Shown: positions 1-9,166, numbered from the stretch's first letter. The stretch is DNA of 64,000 nt from Bacillota bacterium (GCA_023424965.1 JAFADI010000010.1:1-64000); one strand, 5' to 3'. Notes: generated from the letters alone by a model not told the origin. A program made the numbers and translations.

Positions 1-1
1 C

Positions 2-1105
2 AGGATCGAGGATATCATAAACAATCCGGAAATCTCTGTGGTTGCAGAGTTTATGGGTGGGGAAGAACCGGCAAGGCAGTATATTCTTGCAGCCCTGGAG
101 AATAAAAAAACCGTCGTGACCGCCAACAAAGAGGTTGTGGCCCGGCATTGGCAGGAGTTTGAGCAGGCCGCAAGAAAAAATGGGGTGGGTCTTTACTATG
201 AAGCCAGTGTGGCCGGCGGCATTCCCATCATCAAGGTGATGGGGGAATCCCTCCAGGCAAATAAAATAAACAGCATCATCGGGATTATTAACGGAACCAC
301 CAATTACATTTTAACCAAAATGTCGGAAGAGGGACAGGATTTTGATGCCGTACTGAAGGAGGCCCAAAGGCTCGGTTATGCAGAACCGGACCCTACGGCG
401 GACATCGAGGCCTTTGACGCCGTATACAAGCTGTCCATCCTGTCCTCTTTGTCCTTCCACACAAGGGTGCACATTGAAAATATCTACAGGGAAGGAATCA
501 CGGGGCTGAAAAAGGATGATATCGAATTCGGAAGAGAGCTGGGATATGTCCTTAAACTGCTGGCAATCGGCAAGAGAAAGGGGAGCGTTGTTGAAACACG
601 GGTACACCCCACCTTCATTCCCAAAAACCATCCCCTGGCCTCGGTAAGGGATTCCTTCAACGCGGTGTTTATCAACGGGGATGCGGTAGGCAGCCTGATG
701 CTTTACGGGAGAGGAGCGGGGGACCTGCCCACGGGAAGCGCCGTGGTGTCCGATATCATTACGGCATGCCAGCGGGGCGGCAAGCATAAGTATGCCGTGT
801 TCAACAAGAGCGAAGCGGAGGCACAGGATGTTGTATTCAACGACAACTGGGAAAGCGGCTTCTTTATCCGGCTTACAGTCAAAGACAAACCCGGTGTGCT
901 GGCCAAAATTGCAGGAATTTTCGGGAACCATGAAGTGAGTATTGCTTCCGTTATCCAGAAGGATAAAAACCAGGATGAGGTGCCCCTCATATTCGTGACC
1001 CACGCGGCGAAAAAACTGTCGATGAATGCGGCCATGGAGCAGATCGGCAGCATGGGGGACGTAATCAATATAGACAATGTAATTCATGTTGAGAACAGAA
1101 TATAG
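2..1105 (+). CDS. hom: Homoserine dehydrogenase with C-terminal ACT domain (5' end outside window)
   Basis: Reduces aspartate semialdehyde to homoserine with NAD(P)H in the threonine/methionine branch; cytosolic. The frame is open from the window edge (reads R-I-E-D-I-I-N-N from base 2), so roughly the first 60-70 residues, including the dinucleotide-binding glycine loop, are missing. Visible family marks are TANKEVVA, YEASVAGGIPII, the NGTTNYILTKM substrate motif and AEPDPTADIEAFDA. A clear ACT domain closes the protein (from about SGFFIRLTVKDKPGVLAK), the usual site of threonine feedback. It is followed by an ACT protein and a second homoserine dehydrogenase, so the locus carries two copies of this step. 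Confidence 0.96.
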   Translation, partial: RIEDIINNPEISVVAEFMGGEEPARQYILAALENKKTVVTANKEVVARHWQEFEQAARKNGVGLYYEASVAGGIPIIKVMGESLQANKINSIIGIINGTTNYILTKMSEEGQDFDAVLKEAQRLGYAEPDPTADIEAFDAVYKLSILSSLSFHTRVHIENIYREGITGLKKDDIEFGRELGYVLKLLAIGKRKGSVVETRVHPTFIPKNHPLASVRDSFNAVFINGDAVGSLMLYGRGAGDLPTGSAVVSDIITACQRGGKHKYAVFNKSEAEAQDVVFNDNWESGFFIRLTVKDKPGVLAKIAGIFGNHEVSIASVIQKDKNQDEVPLIFVTHAAKKLSMNAAMEQIGSMGDVINIDNVIHVENRI

Positions 1106-1197
1106 TTGTCAAGATAGTATTGAAAATGGGACAGGATTGTGCTACGATAACACAATGTAAATACACTTGTTTTTTTATGACGGACACCGGAGGGGTT

Positions 1198-1641
1198 ATG
1201 AATAAGGATTCCAAATACTTTCTTGTGGACAGCTCGGTATTGCCCGAGGTATTTTTAAAAGTGATCAAGGTCAAAAAAATCCTCAGCAAGGGCTCGGTCA
1301 AAGCAGTCAATGAGGCTGTGAAGGAAGTAGGCTTAAGCAGGAGTGCATTTTATAAATACAAGGACTATGTGTTTCCCTTTTATGAGATGTCGAGAGGAAA
1401 GGTGATTACTCTCTTTTTTGTCGTGGAAGACTTCTCGGGGATTCTGTCCAGCATCATAAACCAGATTGCGGTGGCCAAGGCAAATATCCTGACCATCAAT
1501 CAGAACATACCCATCAATGGTCTTGCCGATATTACCATATCGGTGGAAACCCAGAGCATGGTGAAGGATATAAAGGACATGATGGATGAAATCGGCAAGA
1601 TCCAGGGGGTCAGAAGACAGGAGATTCTATCCAGAGAATAG
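1198..1641 (+). CDS. ACT domain protein, PheB/UPF0735 type
   Basis: A 147-residue probable amino-acid-responsive regulatory protein. The first half resembles a small helical DNA-binding segment (VNEAVKEVGLSRSAFYKYKDYVFPF, residues about 38-60). The second half is an ACT domain (VITLFFVVEDFSGILSSII and following). The reading frame is open upstream to 1120, but ATG 1198 is chosen because GGAGGGG sits just before it. It lies between two homoserine dehydrogenase genes and ends 13 bases before the second one starts, so it is probably co-transcribed and may sense threonine or another product. Function is inferred from family and context; the family is poorly characterised. Confidence 0.88.
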   Translation: MNKDSKYFLVDSSVLPEVFLKVIKVKKILSKGSVKAVNEAVKEVGLSRSAFYKYKDYVFPFYEMSRGKVITLFFVVEDFSGILSSIINQIAVAKANILTINQNIPINGLADITISVETQSMVKDIKDMMDEIGKIQGVRRQEILSRE

Positions 1642-1654
1642 GGGAGGCAGAGGC

Positions 1655-2902
1655 ATGGTGAATGTGGCGGTACTGGGCTACGGCGTGGTTGGCTCGGGAG
1701 TGGTTGAGGTCATAAAAAAGAACAGTTCAAGCATAAGCATGAGGGCGGGAGAGACGATCTGCGTGAAGAAGGTGCTGGACATCAGGGATTTCCCCGGCGA
1801 CCCGGAGAAGGAGCTGTTGACCAAAGATGCAGAAGAGGTTTTCGGCGATGAGACCATAAGCATCATCGTTGAGACCATCGGCGGAGCAGGCATCGCCTAT
1901 GAATTTACCAGACGGGCCCTGCAGTCCGGAAAGCATGTGGTAACCTCCAACAAGGAACTGGTGGCGTCCCGGGGTCCGGAGCTTCTGAAAATGGCCAGGG
2001 ACAACGGCGTTTACTATTTCTATGAAGCCAGCGTGGGAGGCGGAATACCCATCATCCGTCCCTTGAACCAATGCCTCGCAGCAAATGAAATCAATGCCGT
2101 CACCGGTATTTTGAACGGGACGACCAACTACATTCTTACCCAGATGAAAAGGGAAGGCAAGAGTTTTGAGGAAGCCTTAAAAAACGCCCAGGCAAAGGGC
2201 TATGCCGAAGCTGATCCGACAGCGGATGTGGAGGGTCATGACGCCTGCAGGAAGATTGCCATCTTGTCCTCCATCGCTTACCACCAGTATGTGGATTACA
2301 AAAAGATACCCACCGAGGGCATATCGGGCATTACCGTCGCGGATATGCAGTATGCCGAGGCAATGGATTCCACAATAAAGCTTGTGGCCCAGAGCAAAAA
2401 GATCGGAGATAAGATTTGTGCGAGGATTAGCCCTGCCATTGTGGCCAAGGAGCATCCCCTGGCAAATGTGGAGGATGTGTTCAACGCCATCGTCGTCAGC
2501 GGAAATGCGCTGGGAGATGCCATGTTCTATGGCCGGGGTGCGGGTAAGCTGCCCACTGCCAGCGCTGTGGTGGCGGATATCATCGACATTGTAAAGCATA
2601 TGGGCTTGAACCAGGAGGATGTCTGGGAGGTCAGAGAGGAAGAAAATATGATGGATCCCGGCACCGTGGAAGGCAAATACTTTATAAGAGCAGGAACAAG
2701 CAGGCCGGAGGAGGCTTCAAGGAGAATCGGAGAGGTTTTCGGAAGCGTGGAATGGGTGAAGCCTTTTCAGTTTAAGATACAGGACGAGCTTGCCTTTGTA
2801 ACGGAGAAGAAGCGGGAAGATCAGCTCCGCCAGACGGTGAAGGACCTGCAAAACGGAAGCGGTACACTGGAAATACGGAACATAATCAGGGTGCTGGAAT
2901 AG
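1655..2902 (+). CDS. hom: Homoserine dehydrogenase, second copy
   Basis: Full-length (415 residues) homoserine dehydrogenase. The NAD(P)-binding loop is VAVLGYGVVGSGVVEV at residues 3-18. The catalytic region has TSNKELVA, YEASVGGGIPIIRP, NGTTNYILTQM and AEADPTADVEGHDA. The last 80 residues (from about GKYFIRAGTSRPEE) align in position with the ACT domain of the upstream copy but are strongly diverged, so allosteric control probably differs. ATG 1655 is chosen over the upstream open frame because GGGGAGG precedes it and the protein begins directly with the Rossmann strand. It sits between the ACT protein and aspartate kinase, consistent with one aspartate-family operon. Confidence 0.96.
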   Translation: MVNVAVLGYGVVGSGVVEVIKKNSSSISMRAGETICVKKVLDIRDFPGDPEKELLTKDAEEVFGDETISIIVETIGGAGIAYEFTRRALQSGKHVVTSNKELVASRGPELLKMARDNGVYYFYEASVGGGIPIIRPLNQCLAANEINAVTGILNGTTNYILTQMKREGKSFEEALKNAQAKGYAEADPTADVEGHDACRKIAILSSIAYHQYVDYKKIPTEGISGITVADMQYAEAMDSTIKLVAQSKKIGDKICARISPAIVAKEHPLANVEDVFNAIVVSGNALGDAMFYGRGAGKLPTASAVVADIIDIVKHMGLNQEDVWEVREEENMMDPGTVEGKYFIRAGTSRPEEASRRIGEVFGSVEWVKPFQFKIQDELAFVTEKKREDQLRQTVKDLQNGSGTLEIRNIIRVLE

Positions 2903-2982
2903 CTTCCATTTAAGAAGTATATACATAATTTTAAATATAGAGGTTTTGAGTCCCCATTAATGAACAAACGGAGGTTGTATGA

Positions 2983-4332
2983 ATGAAGGTAGCAAAATTC
3001 GGAGGAACTTCACTTGCGAATGCGGAGCAGATTGAGAAGGTTTGTGAAATTGTCACGGCAGACCCTGGGCGCCGGCTGGTAGTGGTATCGGCACCGGGCA
3101 AAAGGTATAAGGAAGATATCAAAGTAACCGACCTCCTCATTCAGCTTGCAAATAAATTCATGGCAGAAGGAAAGGCCGAAGAAGAACTGGAGGCCGTTGT
3201 AGCCAGGTACAGGGAAATCGCAGGTGATTTCAAATTGTCACCCGCCATTGTAGATACCATTGAAGTGGACCTTAAGAAAAGGCTGGCTGCGTGGCCTGTG
3301 GATAAAGACAAGTTTATGGACTCCCTGAAAGCCGCAGGAGAAGACAATACCGCAAAAATTGTGGCTGAATACCTGCGGAGCAAAGGCCATAACGCCTGTT
3401 ACGTCAATCCCGGGGAAGCGGGGATGATCCTCAGCGATGAGTTCGGCAACGCGCGCATACTTCCCGAATCCTATGACCGCCTGGCGGCACTGGGGAACAG
3501 GGAAGGCATCATGATCTTTCCGGGATTTTTCGGATATACGGCGGCAGGAGATGTGGTAACCTTCCCCAGGGGAGGCTCGGACATCACGGGTTCCATCCTG
3601 GCTGCCGCGGTGGGGGCGGAGGTATACGAGAATTTCACCGACGTGGATTCCGTGTATGCGGCCAACCCCAACATCATTGAAAAGCCCAAGGCAATTCCCG
3701 TATTTACATACAGGGAGATGAGGGAGCTTTCCTATGCGGGCTTTTCGGTGCTGCATGAGGAGACTCTTGAGCCGGTATACCGCAAAGGAATACCTGTAAA
3801 CATAAAAAATACCAACAACCCTTCGGCGCCCGGGACGATGATCGTCACAAAGCGTGAGACCTGTAACGGGCCTGTGGTGGGAATCGCCTGCGACACCGGC
3901 TTCTGTTCCATTTCCATAAGCAAGTACATGATGAACAGGGAGATCGGCTTCGGGCGGAAGCTGCTCCAGATACTGGAGGATGAGGCCATTTCCTATGAAC
4001 ACACGCCGTCGGGGATCGACAACATATCGGTCATCATACGTGAAAAGCAGTTCGATAAAGAGACAGAGGCCAAGGTATGCCGGCGCATCATCGACGAACT
4101 GCAGGTGGACGACGTGTTTGTAGAAAGGAATAAAGCCATCGCCATGATTGTGGGCGAGGGCATGTCCCATGCCATCGGTGTGGCTGTGAGGGCTACCGGG
4201 GCGCTGGCAAAGGCGGGCATCAACATCGAAATGATCAACCAGGGCTCTTCCGAAGTGAGCGTAATGTTCGGCGTGGATTCGGCAGACAGTGAAAAGACGG
4301 TAAAAGCCCTGTACGATGAGTTTTTTAAATAA
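2983..4332 (+). CDS. lysC: Aspartate kinase
   Basis: Phosphorylates aspartate, the committed step to lysine, threonine and methionine; cytosolic. The kinase signature KFGGTSLAN is at residues 4-12, followed by an amino acid kinase fold with SAPGKR, RGGSDITGS and FTDVDSVYAANP. Two ACT repeats lie in the C-terminal third (EIGFGRKLLQILEDEAISYEH; AIGVAVRATGALAKAGINIEMINQGSSE). It is 449 residues and monofunctional. A GGAGGTT ribosome site precedes ATG 2983. It follows the second homoserine dehydrogenase by about 80 bases and ends before a strong terminator, so it closes the aspartate-family group. Whether the feedback effector is lysine or threonine cannot be read from the sequence, so the symbol is tentative. 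Confidence 0.95.
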   Translation: MKVAKFGGTSLANAEQIEKVCEIVTADPGRRLVVVSAPGKRYKEDIKVTDLLIQLANKFMAEGKAEEELEAVVARYREIAGDFKLSPAIVDTIEVDLKKRLAAWPVDKDKFMDSLKAAGEDNTAKIVAEYLRSKGHNACYVNPGEAGMILSDEFGNARILPESYDRLAALGNREGIMIFPGFFGYTAAGDVVTFPRGGSDITGSILAAAVGAEVYENFTDVDSVYAANPNIIEKPKAIPVFTYREMRELSYAGFSVLHEETLEPVYRKGIPVNIKNTNNPSAPGTMIVTKRETCNGPVVGIACDTGFCSISISKYMMNREIGFGRKLLQILEDEAISYEHTPSGIDNISVIIREKQFDKETEAKVCRRIIDELQVDDVFVERNKAIAMIVGEGMSHAIGVAVRATGALAKAGINIEMINQGSSEVSVMFGVDSADSEKTVKALYDEFFK

Positions 4333-4359
4333 GTCAATAAAGACCGCGGATACTTTTCC

Positions 4360-4395
4360 AAAAAAAATCTTTCTGAAAAAGAAGGATTTTTTTTT
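4360..4395 (+). terminator. Intrinsic terminator after aspartate kinase
   Basis: AATCTTTCT pairs with AGAAGGATT (nine pairs, one G-U) around a GAAAA-like loop and is followed by nine T. It separates the amino acid genes from the sugar island. Confidence 0.85.
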
Positions 4396-4409
4396 ATTTC
4401 GGCGAATAA

Positions 4410-4430
4410 TATAAAATGTAATCGTGTGCA
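4410..4430 (+). promoter_or_regulatory. Probable -10 element plus LacI operator, copy 1
   Basis: TATAAAAT (4410-4417) looks like a -10 element. It overlaps the imperfect palindrome TGTAATCGTGTGCA (4417-4430), which has the central CG typical of LacI-family operators. A 21-bp block (4411-4431) recurs exactly at 5473-5493 in front of fucI. Autoregulation by the LacI protein that starts 18 bases downstream is inferred. Confidence 0.7.
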
Positions 4431-4448
4431 TAAGAAAATGAGGTTAAT

Positions 4449-5435
4449 ATGGCAATTACCGTAAAAGATGTGGCAAAGCTGGCAGGGGTTTCAACGGCAA
4501 CGGTTTCGAGGGTAATCAATGATGACCCCAGAATAAGTCCGGGAACGAAAGCCAGAGTTCTGGAAAGCATTAAAGAGCTGGATTATAAAATAAATAACAT
4601 CGCTAGAAGCCTTAAAACCAACAAAACCTACACCATAGGCTTTATATGCCCTGAATTGGCCAACAACTTTTACATGTCGGTGGCAAAGGGAGTAGAGGAC
4701 GAACTGAGGAAACAGGGCTACAATGTAATCGTCTGTAACTCAAACGAAAGTGTGGAGGAAGAAAAGCAGCGGTTCGAGCTGCTGGTGGAAAAATGTGTGG
4801 ACGGCATCATCCTCATTCCCACTTCCGACGACGGGGTGCATTTAAACCGGCTGACGGGGCAAAATATTCCCGTAGTGCTGGTAGACAGGCTGGTGGACGG
4901 CTTCACGGCGGATGCGGTACTGGTGGACAACATCAATGGCTGCTATTCGGCCATCGAGTATCTGATCAATAACGGCAACCGGAGGATTGGGTTTATCGGC
5001 GGGGATATGAGGCTTACTTCCGCAAGGGAGAGGTATGAGGGCTATACCAGGGCGCTGGGAGATTACCGCATTCCTGTGGAGGAGAGCATTGTGAGGTTTG
5101 GAGACTTTCATGTACGGAGCGGCTATGAGGCCATGAAGGGCATTATGGAATCCGGGAATCCTCCCAGCTATGTATTTGTATCTAACTATTTCATGCATGT
5201 AGGCGCCACAAAATACCTGATGGAGCACGGCAGGGAGCATGAAAACCCCGTATCCATCGCCAGCTTCGACGATATGGAACTGACCTCCGTGCTGGGTTTC
5301 TGCAATGTGATTGTGGACCAACCCATTACTGAGATCGGCGGCAGGGCGGCACAGCTTCTGCTGGGAAGGATCAACGGGGAAGAATTGGTTTTTCCCCAGA
5401 TTATACGGCTAAAGACAGAGCTTAAAGTCACCTGA
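4449..5435 (+). CDS. LacI-family repressor of the fucose-isomerase genes
   Basis: 328-residue transcription regulator. The N-terminal LacI helix-turn-helix and hinge are residues 2-50 (ITVKDVAKLAGVSTATVSRV, then KINNIARSLKTNKT). A periplasmic-binding-protein-like sensor domain follows (IGFICPELANNFYMSVAKG; VLVDNINGCYSAIEYL; IASFDDMELTSVLG). The gene starts right after the palindrome at 4417-4430 and the same palindrome precedes fucI, so control of itself and fucI is the simplest reading. The effector is unknown; a fucose-pathway sugar or phosphate is plausible. Confidence 0.93.
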   Translation: MAITVKDVAKLAGVSTATVSRVINDDPRISPGTKARVLESIKELDYKINNIARSLKTNKTYTIGFICPELANNFYMSVAKGVEDELRKQGYNVIVCNSNESVEEEKQRFELLVEKCVDGIILIPTSDDGVHLNRLTGQNIPVVLVDRLVDGFTADAVLVDNINGCYSAIEYLINNGNRRIGFIGGDMRLTSARERYEGYTRALGDYRIPVEESIVRFGDFHVRSGYEAMKGIMESGNPPSYVFVSNYFMHVGATKYLMEHGREHENPVSIASFDDMELTSVLGFCNVIVDQPITEIGGRAAQLLLGRINGEELVFPQIIRLKTELKVT

Positions 5436-5472
5436 ATATTTAATACCTGCAGCTTTGCAGGTGTAAATATAG

Positions 5473-5493
5473 ATAAAATGTAATCGTGTGCAT
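5473..5493 (+). promoter_or_regulatory. LacI operator, copy 2, upstream of fucI
   Basis: Exact 21-bp copy of 4411-4431, including TGTAATCGTGTGCA at 5479-5492. It lies 23 bases before the fucI start codon and inside the likely promoter (ATAAAAT at 5473-5479). Confidence 0.7.
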
Positions 5494-5515
5494 CAGAGAG
5501 AAGGAGGGCACTAGA

Positions 5516-7336
5516 ATGGCAAATGTTAAGGATTTGAAAGTGAATGAACCGGCCAACAGGCTTCTCGGAGGGCTGCCGAAGGTGGGCATACGTCCTACCA
5601 TCGACGGACGCAGAAGGGGCGTAAGAGAATCCCTTGAAGTTCAGACAATGAATATGGCAAAAGCTGCCGCAAAGTTGATTACCGAGAACCTGAGGCATCC
5701 CAATGGAATGCCGGTGGAATGCGTAATCGCGGATACTACCATCGGAGGAGTAGCAGAGGCTGCTTTATGTGCTGAAAAATTTGCAAAGGAAAATATCGGC
5801 GTATCTCTCACCGTTACTCCCTGCTGGTGTTACGGCACCGAAACCATGGACATGGACCCCTTTGTGCCCAAGGCAATCTGGGGCTTTAACGGAACCGAGC
5901 GTCCCGGAGCGGTTTACCTTGCGGCGGTTCTGGCGGCTCACAATCAGAAGGGCCTGCCCGCCTTTGGCATCTATGGAAGAGACGTACAGGATGCAGGGGA
6001 CACCAATGTGCCTGAAGATGTAAAGGAAAAGATTTTAAGGTTCGTAAAAGCGGGATTGGCTGCTGCCACCATGCGCGGCAAGTCATACCTTTCCATGGGT
6101 TCCGTGTCCATGGGTATCGGCGGTTCCATCGTTACCGAAGAGTTCTTCCAGAAATACCTGGGCATGAGAAATGAATACGTGGATATGTCGGAGTTCATAA
6201 GAAGAATCGATGAAGAGATTTATGACAAGGCAGAATATGAGAAGGCTTTAAAATGGGTGAAGGAAAACTGCAAGGAGGGTCCCGACAACAATGATCCTGC
6301 AATTCAGAGCACCAGGGAGAAAAAGGACAGTGACTGGGAATTTGTCGTCAAAATGACCCTGATTGCAAGGGATCTGATGGTAGGCAATCCAAGGCTTGCA
6401 GAACTGGGCTTCGGAGAAGAGGCCATGGGCCACAATGCAATTGCATCGGGTTTCCAGGGCCAGAGGCAGTGGACCGACCATTTCCCCAACGGCGATTTTA
6501 TGGAAGCAATACTGAATTCATCCTTTGACTGGAATGGCATCAGGCAGGCTTATGTCGTGGCAACGGAAAATGACAGCCTCAATGGAATCACAATGCTCCT
6601 CGGACACCTGCTCACCAATACGGCTCAGGTTTTTGCCGACGTGAGGACCTTCTGGAGTGCCGATGCGGTAAAACGTGTTACCGGTACCGAACTGACGGGA
6701 CGGGCTGCAAACGGAATCATCCACCTGATCAATTCAGGTTCCGCTGCGCTGGACGGCTCCGGACAGCAGAGCATCGACGGCCAGCCCGCAATGAAGCCCT
6801 TCTGGGAAATCACTCCCCAGGAAGCAGCAGACTGCCTGGATGCAACAACCTGGCATCCTGCAAATGTAGGCTATTTCAGAGGAGGCGGTTATTCCTCCAC
6901 CTTCCTGACAAAAGGCGGCATGCCTGTGACCCTGTCCAGGATCAACCTGATCGAGGGACTGGGACCTGTGCTGCAGATTGCGGAAGGTTACACGGTGGAA
7001 CTGCCCAATGAGGTGAACAGGGCCCTTGACAAGCGTACCGACCCCACCTGGCCCACCACCTGGTTTGCTCCGGTGCTGACAGGCAAGGGAGCCTTCAAGG
7101 ACGTGTACTCCGTAATGGCCAACTGGGGCGCAAATCACGGTGCCTTCAGCTATGGACACATTGGGGCTGACCTGATCACCCTGGCTTCCATCCTGAGAAT
7201 TCCCGTGTGCATGCACAATGTGGATGACAGCAAGGTATACAGGCCCACTGCATGGAGCGCCTTCGGAACCAGTGATCCGGAAGGTTCCGATTACAGGGCT
7301 TGTGCAAACTTCGGACCTTTATACGGCAAGAAATAA
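5516..7336 (+). CDS. fucI: L-fucose isomerase
   Basis: Interconverts L-fucose and L-fuculose (the family also takes D-arabinose); Mn-dependent, cytosolic, hexameric in known members. 606 residues, normal length. The metal and catalytic residues are recognisable: Glu351 in ATENDSLNG, Asp375 in QVFADVRT (the same 24-residue spacing as in the E. coli enzyme) and His541 in GANHGAFSYGHIGADL. PTIDGRRRGVRESLE near the N-terminus is typical. ATG 5516 is preceded by GGAGGG. It lies downstream of the LacI gene with a shared operator and upstream of a RhaB-type kinase. No fuculose-phosphate aldolase gene is in the window. Confidence 0.97.
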   Translation: MANVKDLKVNEPANRLLGGLPKVGIRPTIDGRRRGVRESLEVQTMNMAKAAAKLITENLRHPNGMPVECVIADTTIGGVAEAALCAEKFAKENIGVSLTVTPCWCYGTETMDMDPFVPKAIWGFNGTERPGAVYLAAVLAAHNQKGLPAFGIYGRDVQDAGDTNVPEDVKEKILRFVKAGLAAATMRGKSYLSMGSVSMGIGGSIVTEEFFQKYLGMRNEYVDMSEFIRRIDEEIYDKAEYEKALKWVKENCKEGPDNNDPAIQSTREKKDSDWEFVVKMTLIARDLMVGNPRLAELGFGEEAMGHNAIASGFQGQRQWTDHFPNGDFMEAILNSSFDWNGIRQAYVVATENDSLNGITMLLGHLLTNTAQVFADVRTFWSADAVKRVTGTELTGRAANGIIHLINSGSAALDGSGQQSIDGQPAMKPFWEITPQEAADCLDATTWHPANVGYFRGGGYSSTFLTKGGMPVTLSRINLIEGLGPVLQIAEGYTVELPNEVNRALDKRTDPTWPTTWFAPVLTGKGAFKDVYSVMANWGANHGAFSYGHIGADLITLASILRIPVCMHNVDDSKVYRPTAWSAFGTSDPEGSDYRACANFGPLYGKK

Positions 7337-7351
7337 TTAGAGGGTAGGATG

Positions 7352-7403
7352 AGGGGCATGGGTCAAGCTGATCGGGTTGGATTCATGCCCCTTTTGCCTT
7401 TTA
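7352..7403 (+). terminator. Hairpin between fucI and the kinase gene
   Basis: AGGGGCATG (7352-7360) pairs with CATGCCCCT (7384-7392) around a 23-base loop and is followed by TTTTGCCTTTT. It could be a partial terminator lowering kinase expression relative to fucI, or an mRNA stabiliser. Confidence 0.55.
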
Positions 7404-7429
7404 TTAATCTGTACGGAGGTAAGCAGCAT

Positions 7430-8917
7430 ATGAATAAAACCGTAAAGATGTTGGCCTTTGATTTCGGCGCGAGCAGCGGAAGAGCCATACTGGGGATTTA
7501 TGAGGACGGGAAGCTTACAATCGAGGAGATACACCGCTTTTCCAATGACCCTGTGGAAATCAACGGCAGCCTGTACTGGGATGTATTAAGGCTTTTTTAT
7601 GAAGTGAAGCAGGGCATCCTGAAGTGTGTCCAGAAAGGGCACAGGGACATTTCATCCATCGGGGTGGACACCTGGGGGGTGGACTTCGGACTTCTGGACG
7701 AACAGGGAAATCTTCTGGGCAATCCCTACCACTACAGGGATAAGAGAACAACGGGCATGATGGATAAAATCTTCGAAGTGATCCCCAGGGAGGAGCTTTA
7801 CAGTAAGACGGGCCTGGAGTTTATGTGGTTTAACACCATCCTGCAGATTTTTTCCATGAAGTATCACAATTCCCCCTTGCTGCAACAGGCGAAAAGTTTC
7901 CTGCTGATGCCCGACCTGTTCAACTATTTCCTCACGGGTGTCAAAGCGGCTGAGTACAGTATCGCCAGCACCACCCAGCTTCTGGACGCCCATGCGGGCT
8001 CCTGGTCCGGCGATATTTTGAACAAGCTGGGGATTCCCGGAGAGCTGTTTGCGGACATCGTAAAGTCAGGAACAATCATCGGAAGGCTGACACCGGACAT
8101 TTCCCAGGAACTTGGGGTGCCCCAGGTGAATGTGATCGCCACGGCCGGGCATGACACCCAGGCTGCCATCGCTTCCGTCCCTGCGCAGGAGGAAAATTTC
8201 GTCTATATCAGCTGCGGTACCTGGTCCCTGATGGGGGTCGAATCCGACAGACCCGTAATAAATGAGAAGAGCAGCGCTCTGGAAGTTACCAATGAAGGCG
8301 GTGTAGGCGGAAAAATAACGCTGCTGAAAAATATCATGGGGCTGTGGCTGGTGCAGGAATGCAAACGGCAGTGGGAGAAGGAAGGGGACTATGTCAGCTT
8401 TGCGGAGCTGGAGGAGCTGGCCGGCAGGGCGGAGGCTTTCGTTTCCTTCGTGGACCCGGGCCATGCCTCGTTCATTTCTCCCGGGAATATGCCGGAAAGA
8501 ATCCGTGAATACTGCCGGAAGACCAACCAGCCCGTTCCTGAGGGCAAGGGAGAAATCGTACGGTGCATTGCCCAGAGCCTTGCTATGAAATACAGGGATA
8601 CAGTGGAAAGCCTTGAAGAATTGCTTGGAAAACCGCTTTCTGTAATCCATATGGTAGGGGGAGGGATCAAGGACAGGATGCTGTGCCAGTTTACGGCAAA
8701 CGCAACGGGCAGGAATGTAATTGCCGGTCCGGTAGAGGCCACCTCCATAGGGAATCTTATGGTCCAGGCCCTGGCCCTCGGCGAGGTGAAGGACCTGCAG
8801 GAAATCAGGCGTGTGGTCAAAGCTTCCTTCCCTACCGCCGATTATGTTCCGCAAAATGTTGACGCATGGGACTCGGTTTATTTGCGCTTTAAAGAAATTA
8901 TCAAAATGGGGCTGTAA
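7430..8917 (+). CDS. RhaB-type FGGY sugar kinase (probable L-fuculokinase role)
   Basis: 495-residue FGGY-family kinase. The N-terminal phosphate loop AFDFGASSGRAILG is characteristic of rhamnulokinase. Other family features are DTWGVDFGLLDEQG, YHYRDKRTTGM, TAGHDTQAA and the C-terminal MVGGGIKDRMLCQFTANATG. ATG 7430 (CGGAGG upstream) is chosen over an upstream in-frame codon. Phosphorylation of a 6-deoxyketose at O1 is known for the family. Its position directly behind fucI points to L-fuculose as substrate; rhamnulose cannot be excluded because no rhamnose isomerase is present. Confidence 0.9.
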   Translation: MNKTVKMLAFDFGASSGRAILGIYEDGKLTIEEIHRFSNDPVEINGSLYWDVLRLFYEVKQGILKCVQKGHRDISSIGVDTWGVDFGLLDEQGNLLGNPYHYRDKRTTGMMDKIFEVIPREELYSKTGLEFMWFNTILQIFSMKYHNSPLLQQAKSFLLMPDLFNYFLTGVKAAEYSIASTTQLLDAHAGSWSGDILNKLGIPGELFADIVKSGTIIGRLTPDISQELGVPQVNVIATAGHDTQAAIASVPAQEENFVYISCGTWSLMGVESDRPVINEKSSALEVTNEGGVGGKITLLKNIMGLWLVQECKRQWEKEGDYVSFAELEELAGRAEAFVSFVDPGHASFISPGNMPERIREYCRKTNQPVPEGKGEIVRCIAQSLAMKYRDTVESLEELLGKPLSVIHMVGGGIKDRMLCQFTANATGRNVIAGPVEATSIGNLMVQALALGEVKDLQEIRRVVKASFPTADYVPQNVDAWDSVYLRFKEIIKMGL

Positions 8918-8945
8918 TAAAGGCCGGTTTATTGTATCATTAAGA

Positions 8946-8994
8946 AGAAACCAAAGCTCTAGTTGTAAATTGCAAATTAGAGCTTTTGGTTTCT
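8946..8994. repeat. Long inverted repeat after the kinase gene
   Basis: AGAAACCAAAGCTCTA and TAGAGCTTTTGGTTTCT form a 16-pair stem with one bulged base and a 16-base loop. There is no T-run after either side, so it is not a standard terminator. It may still act as a 3'-end or barrier hairpin between the fucI genes and yesN. Confidence 0.7.
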
Positions 8995-9035
8995 CCAAAT
9001 GAAAGATTTTCAGCAAATAAGGCAATATTATCTAT

Positions 9036-9064
9036 TTGAAAACAAGTCCGGTGGTTGATATAAT
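9036..9064 (+). promoter_or_regulatory. Promoter of the YesN/YesM genes
   Basis: TTGAAA (9036-9041), 17-base spacer, TATAAT (9059-9064), with an extended -10 TG at 9056-9057. It gives a leader of about 95 bases before the response regulator gene, in which I see no further clear element. Confidence 0.8.
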
Positions 9065-9166
9065 TATTAGTTACATTGCTATGCAGTCTCATTGCACTGC
9101 GCGTGTCCGGCGTGACGATCCGCCGGGTGCACCGGGGCAGGGAGAGTAAGAGGTTGAGAGGATACT

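Noticed and set aside
3238..4431. 397-codon minus-strand frame opposite aspartate kinase
   Set aside because: The plus strand encodes a complete, motif-rich aspartate kinase; the minus frame has no recognisable family and no ribosome site.
8946..8994. Calling the long hairpin after the RhaB-type kinase a standard terminator
   Set aside because: No T-run follows on either strand, so it is listed only as an inverted repeat.
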